This document shows positions 1 through 11,460 of a stretch of DNA of 64,000 bases, one piece after another. Origin of the DNA: Eutypa lata. Taxonomy: Eukaryota; Ascomycota; Sordariomycetes; Xylariales; Diatrypaceae. Location of the stretch: positions 1,116,001 to 1,180,000 of the forward strand of contig JAKULF010000013.1 of the NCBI GenBank assembly GCA_022661535.1, read 5' to 3'. The position numbers and the translations under genes were made by a program. Every line of letters starts with the position of its first letter. Position 1 is the first letter of the stretch. The notes beneath the pieces were generated by a model. That model saw only the letters and a program-made list of their open reading frames with translations. It had not been told where the DNA came from and did not search any database.

Positions 1-2639
1 AATTTTTTATATTATTTATAAAATATATTTAAAAGATTATTATTTAATAAACGATAATTATAACGTTCGAAACGTTTTTTTATATAATCTTTTCGATATT
101 TTTTTCGTTTTTAACGTTTTTTTATTTAATAAAAATTAAAGTTATAATGCTTTTTAATTTAATTTATCGATATATAACATTAAAAGTTAATTTATTATAT
201 TATTCGAATAACTTTTTTAATACGTTTTGTTTTATAAAAACGATAATTAAAAAAATAAAACCTTTATATATATTTTTAAATTTAATCGAAATTATTAAAT
301 CGTTAAGTTTAATTAAGTAAGTATAATTATTATAATCGTTATTATTATTAATAACTTTATCTTTACTTTTATTTTTATTTTTATTATTATTATTTTTTCG
401 TTTTTCGGTTTTATAATATCGAAATATATATTTATATTTATTATAATTAAAATAAAAAAGCTTTTTTTTATTATTTATAAAAAACTTATTAAATTAATTT
501 TTTTTTATAATTTTATTTTTTATTTTTTTATTATTATTATTTTTTTAAATATATAACTTTATATTTTTATATAATTTATTAATATTTTTTATTTAATTTT
601 AAAATTTAATATTAAAATTGTTAATAAATTTATAAATAAAATAATCGATTATTCGTAATATAAAACTTATAATTTTATATTAATAAATAATTTTGTTTTT
701 TACGACGTTTATAAATATCGTAATATAAACGGCTTTATTTAATTTTATATTAATTAATTTTATTTTTTTTATATATTTTTAAAATTATATAATAAAAATA
801 AAAGGATTTTTTTCGTTATATTTAAAGTTATAAAAATTACTTTAAATACTTTATTAACGTATTACATTAATTATTAAAAAGATAAATTATAAAGTTTTTA
901 ATATTTCGATTTTTAAAATTATATTTATAATTAATTATTAAAAATATTATTTATAAATCTTTATAATAATTTTCGTAAGCTTAATTTTAACGAATTTAAA
1001 TAACTTTATATTTTTTTTATAATTAATTTTTTTTAAAATAAAATTTAAAGTATTTTATTAAAGTTTTTAATTATTAAAACTTTTAAAATAATTTTTTTTT
1101 AACTTTAAAAAAAAACTTTTTTTATTTTTTTTAAAGTTTTTTTTAACGAATTTACGTAAACTTTTATTCGTTTTTAAAAATTTAAAAAACGAGTTTTTTA
1201 AATATTATAATCGAAATTATTTAAGTTTAAATTATTTAAATTTAAATTATTAAAACTTATACTTTATATATTTTTATATTATTTATTAAACTTATTTATT
1301 TATTAACTTTTTTTATAATAATATAAAAAAAATACGATTTATTTATTTATTTAATTTTATTATTTTAATATTAATTAAATTATAATAACTTTTTAATAAA
1401 ATAATTATCGACGAAGTTTTAAATTATTATTTATAAATATTATAATAAAAGTTTATAAAATATAATTATTTAAATTATAAAAAATATAAAAATTTAAAAT
1501 AAATTTAATATATAATTTAATTTATTATAAAATTAATATTATAAAAAAAAATATTTATATATTTAAACGAAAAATTAAATAAATAATTTATTTATTTATT
1601 TTATATTAAATATTTAAATAAACTTTATAATTAAAACTTTAATAAAATAAATATTAAGTTTAATTTTACTTTAAATAATATATTTTTTATATTTAATATT
1701 ATAATATTAAAATATTACGAAATAAATAAATTTTTATTTATTAATAATTATATATTTATTAATATTTACGTTTATTTTATATAAGTTTTATTAAATATTA
1801 ATTATATATTTATTTATTATTAAAATATAACGTTTATACGTTTATTTTATATTAATTTATTAATTATATAATTAAAGTTAATTTTAACGTTATAATTATT
1901 TATATATAAACTTAAATTTTATATTTATATATTTTTAAATTATTTTATAATAACGTTTATATCGTTTTAATATTAATTTATTATTTTTTATTATTAAACT
2001 TTTATTATTAATATAATTTGTTTTTTAATTTAAGTTTTTTATATAAAATTATATATAATATTTTTAATATCGTTTATTATTATAAAAAGCTTATTAAATT
2101 TATAATAATTTATAAATATCGAAAAAAAAAGTTATATATTTAATTTTAATAAAAAAAAAAGATTTAATATAATAACGTTAAAAAATTAATTTAAATAATT
2201 AATTTATTTATAAAGTTTTATAATTTTTTTATTATTAAAATAAAATTATTTAAATAAATAAAAAAATTATTTAATAATTAAAATTTTAATTAAATTAAAA
2301 AAGTAAAATATTAAATTATAATTTAATTTAATAAAAGAAAAATCGTTAATAACGTAATCGTTATAATTTTTAATAATATTAAAAGTTCGTTTACTTTTCG
2401 TTATTATTAATATCGATTTTTTTCGCGAATTTTTTAAGTTAAAGTTAATAAAACGTTATTATAAATAATATATTTATTTTTATATAAATCTTTTAATTAT
2501 TAATTTATAAAACCGAAATTATTATTATATTAAAATACGCGAATAAATATTAATTTTAAATAACTTTTAAAAAATAAAATATATATTATTATTTAAAAAA
2601 GTTTATATTAATTTAATTATAAATTTAAATTATATATTA
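1..2639. other. AT-rich RIP-type block, no identifiable gene
   Basis: This stretch is almost entirely A and T, and the few remaining C and G bases lie mostly in CG dinucleotides. No frame stays open over a useful length and I found no recognisable motif on either strand. The composition matches the two proven RIP-degraded retroelements further along. It is therefore probably degraded repeat DNA, or more of the neighbouring ankyrin array, but the original element cannot be named. It continues past the left edge of the window. Confidence 0.7.
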
Positions 2640-3400
2640 ATTTTTATATTTTAAATATTATACGTAATATTTTAAAATATTTTTAATATTTAATTTTTTA
2701 TTATTATTATAAACCGTTATTAAAATATTTTATTTATTAATAACGGTTTTATATTCGTTTTTAATTATTAATATTTTAAAATACTTTTAATATTTAATTT
2801 TTTATTATTATTATAAATCGTTATTAAAGTATTTTATTTATTAATAACGGTTTTATATTTATTTTTAATTATTAATAATAACGATATTTAATTAAAGTTA
2901 TTTTTTATATTAATATTTATATTTTTTATAATAAATAATAATTTTATTATAATTTTATATTTATTTTTAATTATTAATAATAATAACGTTTAATTAAATT
3001 TATTTTTTATATTAATATTTATATTTTTCGTAATAAATAATAACTTTATTACGGCTTTATATTTATTTTTAATTATTAATAATAATAATGTTTAATTAAA
3101 ATTATTTTTTATATTAATATTTATATTTTTCGTAATAAATAATAATTTTATTATAACTTTATATTCGTTTTTAATTATTAATAATAACGACGTTTAATTA
3201 AATTTATCTTTTATATTAATATTTACGTTTTTCGTAATAAATAATGGTTTTATTACGGCTTTATATTCGTTTTTAATTATTAATAATAACGACGTTTAAT
3301 TAAAATTATCTTTTGCATTAACATTTATGCTTTTCGCAACAAGTAGCAGCGTTACTACGGCCTTATGTCCGTTCTTGGCTGCCAGTGATAGCGGCGTCTA
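2640..3400 (-). repeat. RIP-degraded tandem ankyrin-repeat array of the NLR
   Basis: The motif ending in five T and then AATTATTAAT recurs with its T-run at 2758, 2862, 2964, 3066, 3168 and 3270. The spacing is 104 bp and then four times 102 bp, which is 34 codons, the length of one ankyrin unit of this NLR type. The unit nearest the NACHT domain (about 3300-3400) is still readable on the minus strand as an ankyrin repeat. Units farther away become steadily more AT-rich. In the readable unit E to K replacements (AAKN, GHK) and a CAG to TAG change are what C-to-T and G-to-A mutation produces. Confidence 0.85.
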
Positions 3401-6151
3401 GCCATAACTGTTTTTTACGTTCATATTATCTTGCTCTATATCAGCTACTGTCTCATGGAGACCGAAATATGCTGCTAGATGTAAGCCTGTTATATTTCTG
3501 GGAAAGACCTGGCTGTAAGTTTTGAAAAATGGCTCCGTTAGTAATGCTTGGCTTGACGCTTCAACTTGGCCTTGCTGATGAAGAAAGCTTAAAACGTTTC
3601 CACAGGGTGGGGCGAGGCGGGCATGATATCCCCAGTTATGAACAACGTAATCAAAGAGGACATGTGTCTCGAACCGCTGCTCTAATTCTTTATCCGTATG
3701 GGCATATCCATTTGCGAAGGCTTGAAAAGAAAGGTAAGCCGTGCAGGTCGCTGTAATATCCAATTGTGCATCAGGAAACCATTGGCCTTGGGTTCGCTCG
3801 AAGTACTCCTATGTGGTGTAATGGACCAATCGAATAATATTGCTTTCTTCATCAACCGTAACTAGCCCAGCACATACGGAGACCATGTGCTCAATGTCTG
3901 GAAGGTTTTCTTTATCAAGGTCAGTCTCGGCTGTTTCTACTCCAAGCGCGTGTTGGACTTCCGATGTGGTCAACGGCCTTTTCGCACAGATTATCCACGA
4001 TAAGACCTGTTTGGCACGCGTTGCCTGGTCTTGATGCTGACCCTCAATCCGTTCCATAGTCTTCATGTAAGCGATGTCGTAACTATTTGACCCGGTCGCT
4101 AGCTGTTGCAGAGCTTTCCTTATGGCCTTAGGTGTATCTTTACCTGTCAAGGAAGCCAGATAGAGTTGGGCAAGTAAGAACCTAACCATATTAATAAAAT
4201 GCAGTTGAACTTATCTGATTGGGGTTCACATACATTCCGCTAGCGGCCTCCGTGATACTTGTCCGGATTTCATCTTGAAGGTCGGGTCTCCTAGCAACGA
4301 AGCTTGGGAGTTCTGGCATGTGACCGTCCAGATATCTCCGGATATCATCGTCTGTTGCTTGTATCTCTTTGCACAAACAGTCTTGAAACCTCTCCATAAT
4401 TTCGGGTATAAATCTAGAAGTCGCGAAGATATTGACTTCAGCTTTGCTTTGAAGGTAGAAGACCTCTGAGAGGAATCTTGCCAGACAGCCACTGGAAGTT
4501 TGACATTCATCAAGTGCATCAATAAGAACAAAGACCCTGGACATCCTTAAAGCAACTGCTTGGAGAACTTTAGCAATCTCATCGAAGGATGGCTTGGTAT
4601 GTTTCGGTGTGTGTTTATCGTAGAGTTTTTGTACGCCGGCTGGCAAAGACGATTGGCTCTGAGCTAGCTGTTCCAGCAAGCTAGATAATAAATTCTCAAT
4701 GCTCTGCTCGTCTTTTCGATGGAAATTGCAATAAACGTAAACTACGGCAGCGGTAGCATCATTGTAGAATTTGCTTTCGAGGTCTTCTATTATGATGGAT
4801 GTAAGAATTGTTTTCCCAGCTCCAGGCATTCCTGGGCAGAATAACGTCTTCTTGGGACTCTTCACCCAGCTATCGTACTCTTGAGAGTTAAGGAGCAATT
4901 GACCTGTCCCTAGTTGTCGTCTTTTGAGATTGTCGGTTTGTTGTAGCCCGTAGTCGATTGGTGTGAGCCAGTTGAGAACCTCGAGATCCTCCTTCCGACC
5001 TAAATGAGACCCAATGCATGTCATATTGTCTTTAATGGAAGAGACATCGTTGGAGACTGTAGCATATTAGATATATTAGAGAGTCCTTCATAATAGATAT
5101 ATATAGGGTCTAAGGTTAACTAACTGCTGTTGAGGATGTCCTTCACTGCTCTCTCCCCCTCAAGATCGCTAGGCTGGACATGTCCGAGGAGTTCTTTGGC
5201 AAATGCGGCCGCTACGGCAGCAGCATGCTCCTGCCAAGCTTTGTTCTTATGAGAATCCGCATAGTCACAGACCCCTCGGATGACAATACAAGGGAAGTTG
5301 CCCATCAATCCGGCTGCTTCCATCTCAACACACAAAACATTGCCCCCAAGGTCCTTGTTAAGATTATCTCGGAAAGTGGCATCCTTCACGACTTGGTTGC
5401 CGGATGTGATCAGTCCATAGTGAACTTTCATCTCTCGGGGCTTCCTGTTGATGGCTCGAGACTTGTCTCAGAGTTGACAACCTTGTTCCTCGTGTTCGTC
5501 GCTGTAGTATACGGCATGCACTTCACCCTCGTGACTCTCAGTAACATGGGAATAATCCGCACGAAACAACCTGTCCTCTAGCAAATCAGATTTCAGGTAT
5601 TTAGGAGCGAGTCGCGGCCATTTCTTCTTCATTTCTTCCAGATAGTCAGGTATCTTAGACCCGGTCAGTCGGTGATATGTCTGGAGCTTCGTCAAAGCCG
5701 TAAGCAGTGAGGTCGGTGGGTTATTTAGCGCACCGGTCCGGACAAATTTACCACCATCCTCTGCTTTTCCAGAGTCCCATTGTACCACTCCGGGGTATTG
5801 GCCGGTCGGCTTGCTAACCACAACATCACCAAGCCTGACCTTGGGTGGAATGCCGCCGCCAATGCCGACCATCAAGCCAGACTTGATAGCCGGAAAAGTG
5901 CGGACCATTTGCACCACTGCGGTTGCCGCGGAGCTGGTGCCAATTTTGCCTTCAGGAAGGCAGGTTATGACGATGTTATGGTTGCCGATGGATCCTAAGA
6001 TGTACGTGTTATGGTCATTTGGTGGTTTAGGTAGGTCATCGTGTGTTTCATCTAGTACGGCTATCGCCGCGGTCTGCTCCTTTGACAGCGCGCACACCCA
6101 TCCTACAGCATAGTCGTTATGGCTTCGGGGCTTCGGGTTCATTTTGGGCAT
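2640..6151 (-). pseudogene. PNP-NACHT-ankyrin NLR-like gene, broken
   Basis: The gene encodes a fungal NOD-like receptor, a class linked to self/non-self recognition and programmed cell death. Exon 1 (6151-5125) is a nucleoside-phosphorylase-like domain with GLMVGIGGGIPP and CVEMEAAGLM. A 68-nt intron (5057-5124) precedes the NACHT exon (5056-4234), which has a Walker A motif GMPGAGKT near 4832 and Walker [13 protein letters not shown] 52-nt intron (4182-4233) leads to exon 3, which carries the post-NACHT helical region and then ankyrin repeats (TPLSLAAKNGHKAVVTLLL). Phases agree across both introns. The frame is interrupted by TGA at 5468-5470 within the phosphorylase domain, by TAG at 3809-3811 after VHYTT, and by TAG at 3398-3400 at the start of the first ankyrin unit, beyond which the repeats are degraded. 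The start at 6151 gives MPKMNPK before the conserved domain; an upstream in-frame ATG lies at 6217. Non-functional status is inferred from the three stops. Confidence 0.88.
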
Positions 6152-6217
6152 GTGTGAGTGATATAAATCAAGTCGGGTATTGGATATATAGTAGGACGTT
6201 TGGCGGCTTTCGTTCAA

Positions 6218-6800
6218 TGTGTTCGGGTTGGATCCAAAGGTCTAGGGAACACAAAGGTCTTCTTAATCGAAAATGAAATATTAGACTATGCAGGATAAAA
6301 ATAGGGGACTAAACGACGAAGCAGGAAGTAGAAGGAAGTGGGGGGGAGGATAGGAAAAAGAAGTGAGAAGAAATTGTCTCTTCATTTCCGAATTGCCAAG
6401 ATGCTGACAGCATTACCGTAGCTAATTATCTTTAGTCTCTGCCGCATGACGCCTATCACTGGAATTAATTGGTTAGTAGTGCTCTATCTTAAGGATCATC
6501 GAATGGAGGCGAACCAATGGAGCACTCGGGCTGGGAATACAAACTGGCGATGTGACATTAGGCGTTTTCGCAACCGCCGCCTTAGGCAGGCGCTTCGCCC
6601 CGTTTTAAGGGGCTAAAGCCGCGGTAGAGTCCTAGCATTAAAGGGCCTCAGCCGACTTAGGAAATAGAGATAAGTTATTAGGTCAAAAAGTCTCTATAGA
6701 GGCAATCACAAAGCTTGGTAGCTATCAGAAAAACCTAGATAGCGCCCTAGAGCAAACCTACTAGATAGATTCTAATATCTGTGAATCTGACTGCTTTTAA
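6218..6800. other. Intergenic, no gene seen
   Basis: This is sequence of normal composition upstream of the NLR pseudogene. It contains purine-rich runs near 6300-6370, and I saw no convincing open frame, RNA gene or repeat. Confidence 0.5.
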
Positions 6801-6841
6801 TGGGATACTATATAACTAGGTAGTTATAAAGGGGGCCTCCG

Positions 6842-7054
6842 CCAAAGAGAATAAGTGCCAAAGCTTTTGAATTATTACCTAGGTGGAAGGTTCTCGCATG
6901 TCTCTTTTGCAATACTACGGCAACGCCAGCGCGCGACAGCAGGGATAATAGAAGCAAGAGCAGTAGGGGTGGTAACAGAAGCGGTGGTAACAGAGGCGGC
7001 AGCAGTGGCAATAGAAGTGGCGATAGGGGCGGCGGTGAGATAAAACTTCCATAA
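6842..7054 (+). pseudogene. Possible gag relic with RGG-like tail
   Basis: One plus-strand frame reads a degenerate C-x2-C-x9-D-S stretch (ACLFCNTTATPARDSRD) followed by a Gly/Arg/Asn/Ser-rich tail (RGGNRSGGNRGGSSG) and a stop at about 7054. The spacing resembles a C2HC zinc knuckle of a retrotransposon Gag that has lost its His and last Cys. There is no start codon and no intact flanking domain. A chance low-complexity coding pattern is the main alternative. The proline/leucine-rich reading on the opposite strand is its shadow. Confidence 0.25.
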
Positions 7055-7795
7055 TACAACGTTGACATGGGATCATACCCCAATACAACATTGGAGGCGT
7101 TTTCAAGCCACCATCGGTGGTCGGCGCAATGCAATACGAGTTGCTTATTGCTCGAAATAACAATATAATATCAAACTGAGCAAAAAGTAAAAATAATATA
7201 AACCGCGAACATAATCAACTGGCCCCTTGCAAAGCGAGCCGCGGCCATCGGGTCTAACAATGCCCTGGCCACGATATGCAGAATTTACGGATCGTACCTG
7301 TACCCCAATGATGCCGCTCCTTGTTGTGTCCTGGCCTTTAGCATTAATGCGGCGATGGCGCTCATGTCGATTATTGCCGCGACCGTGCTCCGCTTTGCGC
7401 TGGTTAGAGAGAACCGTGAGCTCGAAGCGCGAGAGGCTGAGGCTGAGAGGGCTGGGCGGAGAATTGGTGGTAGCAAGGGATATAGATATCTCGTGTAGGT
7501 TGAGCAGTTTTGTTAAGAAGCACCCCCTAAAGTTAGCAGAATACTTTGCTCCTCGGCGAGGATGACGATGATAAAACACATCATGAAATGGGGTATACAA
7601 GATTTTATAGAGATTGTGTAAAATAGGGTAATTACGTTTGCTAGAAGCCACAGCTAATCTGTGATGAAAATAAGTTTGTTCTCATTGAAATAGACTCCAC
7701 CTCCCTCCCTATCCCTACAGAAATCTCAAGCAGTCTTTGCAAGACGATCCAGTCCAGTACCATTCACAACCATGCGATCCTGAGTATAGATCAGT
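7055..7795. other. Intergenic, no supported gene
   Basis: Several overlapping open frames exist on both strands around 7145-7650, but none shows a recognisable domain or intron structure. I see nothing that can be annotated with support. Confidence 0.45.
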
Positions 7796-8808
7796 TCATT
7801 GCGTAACGATAGAATGTAGCCGGCCAAAACTTACGAGGAGGAATGCCGGGAAGTATAACGTCGCGAATCTAATGAAGGAGAACATTTTCCCGCGACTGAC
7901 GTAGCCGCTGGCCCCGCCAATCATGTCTCCCGCGAGAGCTTTAGCGAAGTCCTCTGGTTTTCCCAGCTGGCCTTCCATCTCCTTGCCACTCAGGCGATTC
8001 TCAATGTCCTTGGAGATAGGAGCATAGAGCGAGTCGGCAGGCACCTGGGTGCCACCGTACGCATTGGCGAAAAGATTTGTCTGGATGGCACCCGTATTGA
8101 CGGTCAAGACCCGCACGCCAAGGGGCTTGGGCTCGTATCGTAGCGTCTCGCTGATGGTATCGAGAGCAGACTTGGATCCTGCGTAAAGCGCTGGAATGAC
8201 GATTCAGTCAGTCATGCTTCTGGGACCCCATCGGACAGACTCATCTATGGGGGAAATCACTAGACATCCCGAGTAAGAGTCTGAGAACTAGGATGATGAA
8301 CTTACCCGTGAAAGGAGCTCTCCATAGGCCGGCGACAGATGCAAGGTTGGCAATGCTTCCCTTAGCTTTGATGATAAGGGGTGCAAAAGCCTGGGTCACT
8401 GCCACCACACCCCAGACGTTGACATCATACATCTTCCTAGCGATCTATCATCGTTAGTCACGACAAACATTGCCCCGGACGTGCCACACTAGGTTAATAA
8501 CTCACCTCTAGATCCATATCCAGAGTTGGTAAGCAATACTGCGCTCCAGCATTGTTGACGAGGTAATCAAGAGTACCACCTATCTGTTCAGACACGGCGG
8601 CAACGGCAGCATCGGCAGAGGCTGGGGAGGTCACGTCCAAGGCTAGGACGGTGACATTGCTGAGCTTGGCGAGAGCCGTTACCTTGTCTGGATTACGGGC
8701 CGTCGCAAAGACGTGGATGCCACGTGATTGGAACTCCTTAGCAATGGCAAATCCAATACCACCCTCGCTACTGCCGGTGACGAGGGCTGTCTTTTTATTG
8801 ACCACCAT
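7796..8808 (-). CDS. Short-chain dehydrogenase/reductase, AYR1-like
   Basis: Three exons (8808-8506, 8444-8306, 8190-7796) give 278 residues with consistent phases; the introns are 61 and 115 nt. The Rossmann nucleotide-binding motif is TGSSEGGIG near the N-terminus, followed by LVNNAG. The catalytic Tyr-Lys pair is in ALYAGSKSAL. The glycine pattern and the SETLRYE..PLGVRVL segment resemble NADPH-dependent 1-acyldihydroxyacetone-phosphate reductases (AYR1), which act in glycerolipid synthesis at the ER and lipid droplets. The C-terminal hydrophobic stretch near FIRFATLYFPAFLLVSF could contact membrane. The exact substrate cannot be fixed from sequence. The protein is complete, with the usual length for the family. 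Confidence 0.85.
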
Positions 8809-9679
8809 AGATACGGAGAGACGGAAGAGAAGCGTGAAAACCGTGCAGTGGTTGGAGTTTAATCTACCTTGTCGTTTTATGTGTTAAGAATATTCCACAA
8901 TCTCTCTCTCCGTAGAACAAGAAGCTTAGGCAGAAAAGAAGGTAAATCGTCCAGTTCGCAAGCTGAGCTGGACTTATGGTCTGTCTACCTTAGGCTTGGA
9001 CAGCTTATGTGATATACCAACATAGGTCCCAGGGGCTCGGCCTAACGCAGGACCGAATCGGGGACTTTTAGCATACGAAGAATCATCATCTTCCAGGATA
9101 ACAACCAATGGCAACTCATGCTAGCTGCCGTCGTCGTGTGGAAATGTGAATTGACGGGTCAGCCATGTTTTGCATTCAAACGCGATGTTCACTGGCCGCG
9201 CCAATTAAATACTAACTTGTAAGATAAAAGGGGTTGTTGTAGTATATTGTTGTTCTGCTTAGGTCGTCTAATTTAGGTGTTCGTGGTTCAAGTAAACATA
9301 GTAATCCAATCACTGTATTCAACATAATTAACTAATGAACTTCGCCGTAAGTAATATTATCTGTTAGCAAAATGGGAATACAATGAACAATGATAGTATA
9401 TGAGTGTTGGTTTTCTATAATTGCCGGCCTTGCGGATGGAGTAACGTAGAGTGGTGTGTAGCATCCATTTGTATATAAGGAGCTCATTCCTCCTACTACC
9501 TGTTACCTGACCCTTAAAAGGTGGTATTAAATATTAAGCATCTATATGGCTATCTGCTGCTCTCTATACTGCTCGTTAAAGAAGTCCTATTAACCTAGCT
9601 AAGAGGCACGGATGACGATACCTGTAACAATATTACATGATGGCGATGAGGGATACAGGATGCAGCGAAGGTAGTACCT
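8809..9679. other. Intergenic, nothing seen
   Basis: This is about 870 bp between the reductase start and the end of the next minus-strand gene. The composition is ordinary, with no open frame, RNA gene or repeat that I could support. Confidence 0.55.
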
Positions 9680-10921
9680 TCATTCAAAAAATTCAAAGAA
9701 GGGACCTGGGCGCACGATCGGATTTAGACGGGCATTGTACCATGGAAGCGTACTACTGGTTGTTTTGACATGGTAAAGGCGACCGCAAGTTTGGACCAGG
9801 GCATACAGCTCGCGTTTCCCGTAAGCCTCGGGCCGAGAGTGAAAAGATAGACAGGAGGCGGGTGGGATATGTTGAGGAAACGCAACGCGCCCGATCATGT
9901 GCCAGTCGTTGGGTGCAGATCGCGTGCGAACGAAGTGAAAGATGCCCCCCTCCGCTGAGGGCACTAGCAGGTCAAGCTGGTTTTTACCATGATAACCACA
10001 ATCAGTAATAAGCACGGGGTTTCCTGTCACCTCGCCTGGATGTAGGATCCTAGTAGAAGTCTTGCCTTCCCACTTCCAGCGACCAGCGTAACCGTCGCGA
10101 TGGAAGGAGCCCTGAACGACGTTGAGTTGGCCTCTTGAAATGCAGGCGGCCACGAGTTCTGTTGTGTAATCGGTGGAAAAGCCGGAGGCAGTGGGGTTGT
10201 GTACCGCTGTGACGGAGACGGCTGAAATTATACCCAAATCAGTGGCGAGATGATCTACAGCCTCCCACTTTGTGGACACAGATCTATTGTAAGACCCAGT
10301 GGAATCTGTTGCCGACGTATGAAGCAGACCACCAGACTGGCATGGGACGACCAGGCTCCATAGATCGCTGCTGCCGTACGCATTTCTGCGGCTTTGCACA
10401 ACCGTCGGCTTGCCCGTAACCCTGTATCCTGCCAGAGGAGGCGAAGCATCTGGAACAAACGAAGAATTATTCTTGTCGGTGAGATAGAAACTATATAGGA
10501 CACCGCCCGAAACGCAGTATAGGTAAAGCCGCGATTGCTGCTGGGAACCACGCCAGGAGTACAGCGCCAGGCCAGACACGGTTAAATTATTAAGCGTGAC
10601 TCGCACACTGGGAAATGGGCGAGACTCGGACCACGGGGTAGTGTCGTGGTCTCGTACGCGCGTGAAGTAGAAAAGGCCGTTGGGGCCGGCGGCAACGACC
10701 TCTTCTGAGTCTGTCATAGCGAACTGCCCAACAGAGGGATACGGCTGTCTCCACGAAGTAGTACTCAACGACGTAAGATTTAATGGGCCAGATGGAATGT
10801 TTGTAGAACTAGACTGGCTGATGCTGCTTGCTCTTGATGTGGAAGGTGTAGGAAGTAGCGTGCCTGATTCTGTTGACGTGGGCGAGCCAAAGCTGAAGCC
10901 CGTCGAAAATGCGTTGCTCAT
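9680..10921 (-). CDS. Six-repeat beta-propeller protein, possibly lectin-like
   Basis: This is a single uninterrupted frame of 413 residues. After a Ser/Thr-rich N-terminus (about residues 1-55) I count six blade-like repeats of the form hydrophobic strand, short turn, GG or NG, aromatic strand: VVAAGPNGLFYFTR, YLYCVSGGVLYSFY, LVVPCQSGGLLHTS, LVAACISRGQLNVVQ, LLVPSAEGGIFHFVR and ALVQTCGRLYHVKT. This pattern is seen in fungal PLL/fucose-lectin-like propellers. There is no signal peptide and no obvious catalytic site. Carbohydrate binding is an inference from the fold only, so the protein is best treated as uncharacterised. It begins at the first ATG of the frame. Confidence 0.7.
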   Translation of the reverse strand: MSNAFSTGFSFGSPTSTESGTLLPTPSTSRASSISQSSSTNIPSGPLNLTSLSTTSWRQPYPSVGQFAMTDSEEVVAAGPNGLFYFTRVRDHDTTPWSESRPFPSVRVTLNNLTVSGLALYSWRGSQQQSRLYLYCVSGGVLYSFYLTDKNNSSFVPDASPPLAGYRVTGKPTVVQSRRNAYGSSDLWSLVVPCQSGGLLHTSATDSTGSYNRSVSTKWEAVDHLATDLGIISAVSVTAVHNPTASGFSTDYTTELVAACISRGQLNVVQGSFHRDGYAGRWKWEGKTSTRILHPGEVTGNPVLITDCGYHGKNQLDLLVPSAEGGIFHFVRTRSAPNDWHMIGRVAFPQHIPPASCLSFHSRPEAYGKRELYALVQTCGRLYHVKTTSSTLPWYNARLNPIVRPGPFFEFFE

Positions 10922-11460
10922 TTTGGACTGTCGAGCCTGATGCCCTCGTACACGGCGGTTTCTTCGGTAATATCTAGTGTTGGATTGCCGCCTACTTTCC
11001 TGTGGACGATTACAGAGCTATGCATATGTGTAGGTTGATGATTTGGTGTGACGCGTTAGGAGAAATGGTGTTATTAATCGCAGGCTGCGCTTTTTGGGCC
11101 CACTACACTAATGACCGACACTACCGAGGTTCAATAAGGCTTAACTAGTTACAGCTTGCCTCAGTTCTCAGACCGCTGTAGCTCTAAGTAACTACCGATT
11201 TCCCACTAAATTTCCGACCAATCAGAGGACAGGGATAGGACTCGAAAAAAAGCTTTATATATTTATAAAAACGCTTATAACTACAAATCCGTAGCCACGC
11301 CGTGGACTTTGTGAAGCAGATTGACATCCTGGGAACGTATAACTCTTCAGGCCTCTGGCATACGCGTACTGCAGATATTAAACGCGACTATACTGCGGTA
11401 GCTGACAGGATCGGCTTTTGAGCTCTAGAGGGGGGCGATGTCCTAATGCACAGGCCCCTT
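10922..11460. other. Upstream region grading into AT-rich block
   Basis: This is normal-composition DNA upstream of the propeller gene. A short open stretch near 11300-11420 reads VDFVKQIDILGTYNSSGLWH on the plus strand but has no start, domain or partner exon. From about 11,460 the sequence turns abruptly AT-rich. Confidence 0.45.

Noticed and set aside
1..2639. Possible third LTR retroelement
   Set aside because: I could not find an LTR pair, target duplication or motif, and the left end is outside the window.
5468..5470. TGA as a selenocysteine codon (it replaces a Cys codon)
   Set aside because: Filamentous ascomycetes lack known selenocysteine machinery and the gene has two further stops.
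6915..7134. Proline/leucine-rich minus-strand frames
   Set aside because: Reverse reading of the Gly/Arg-rich repeat; no start context or domain.
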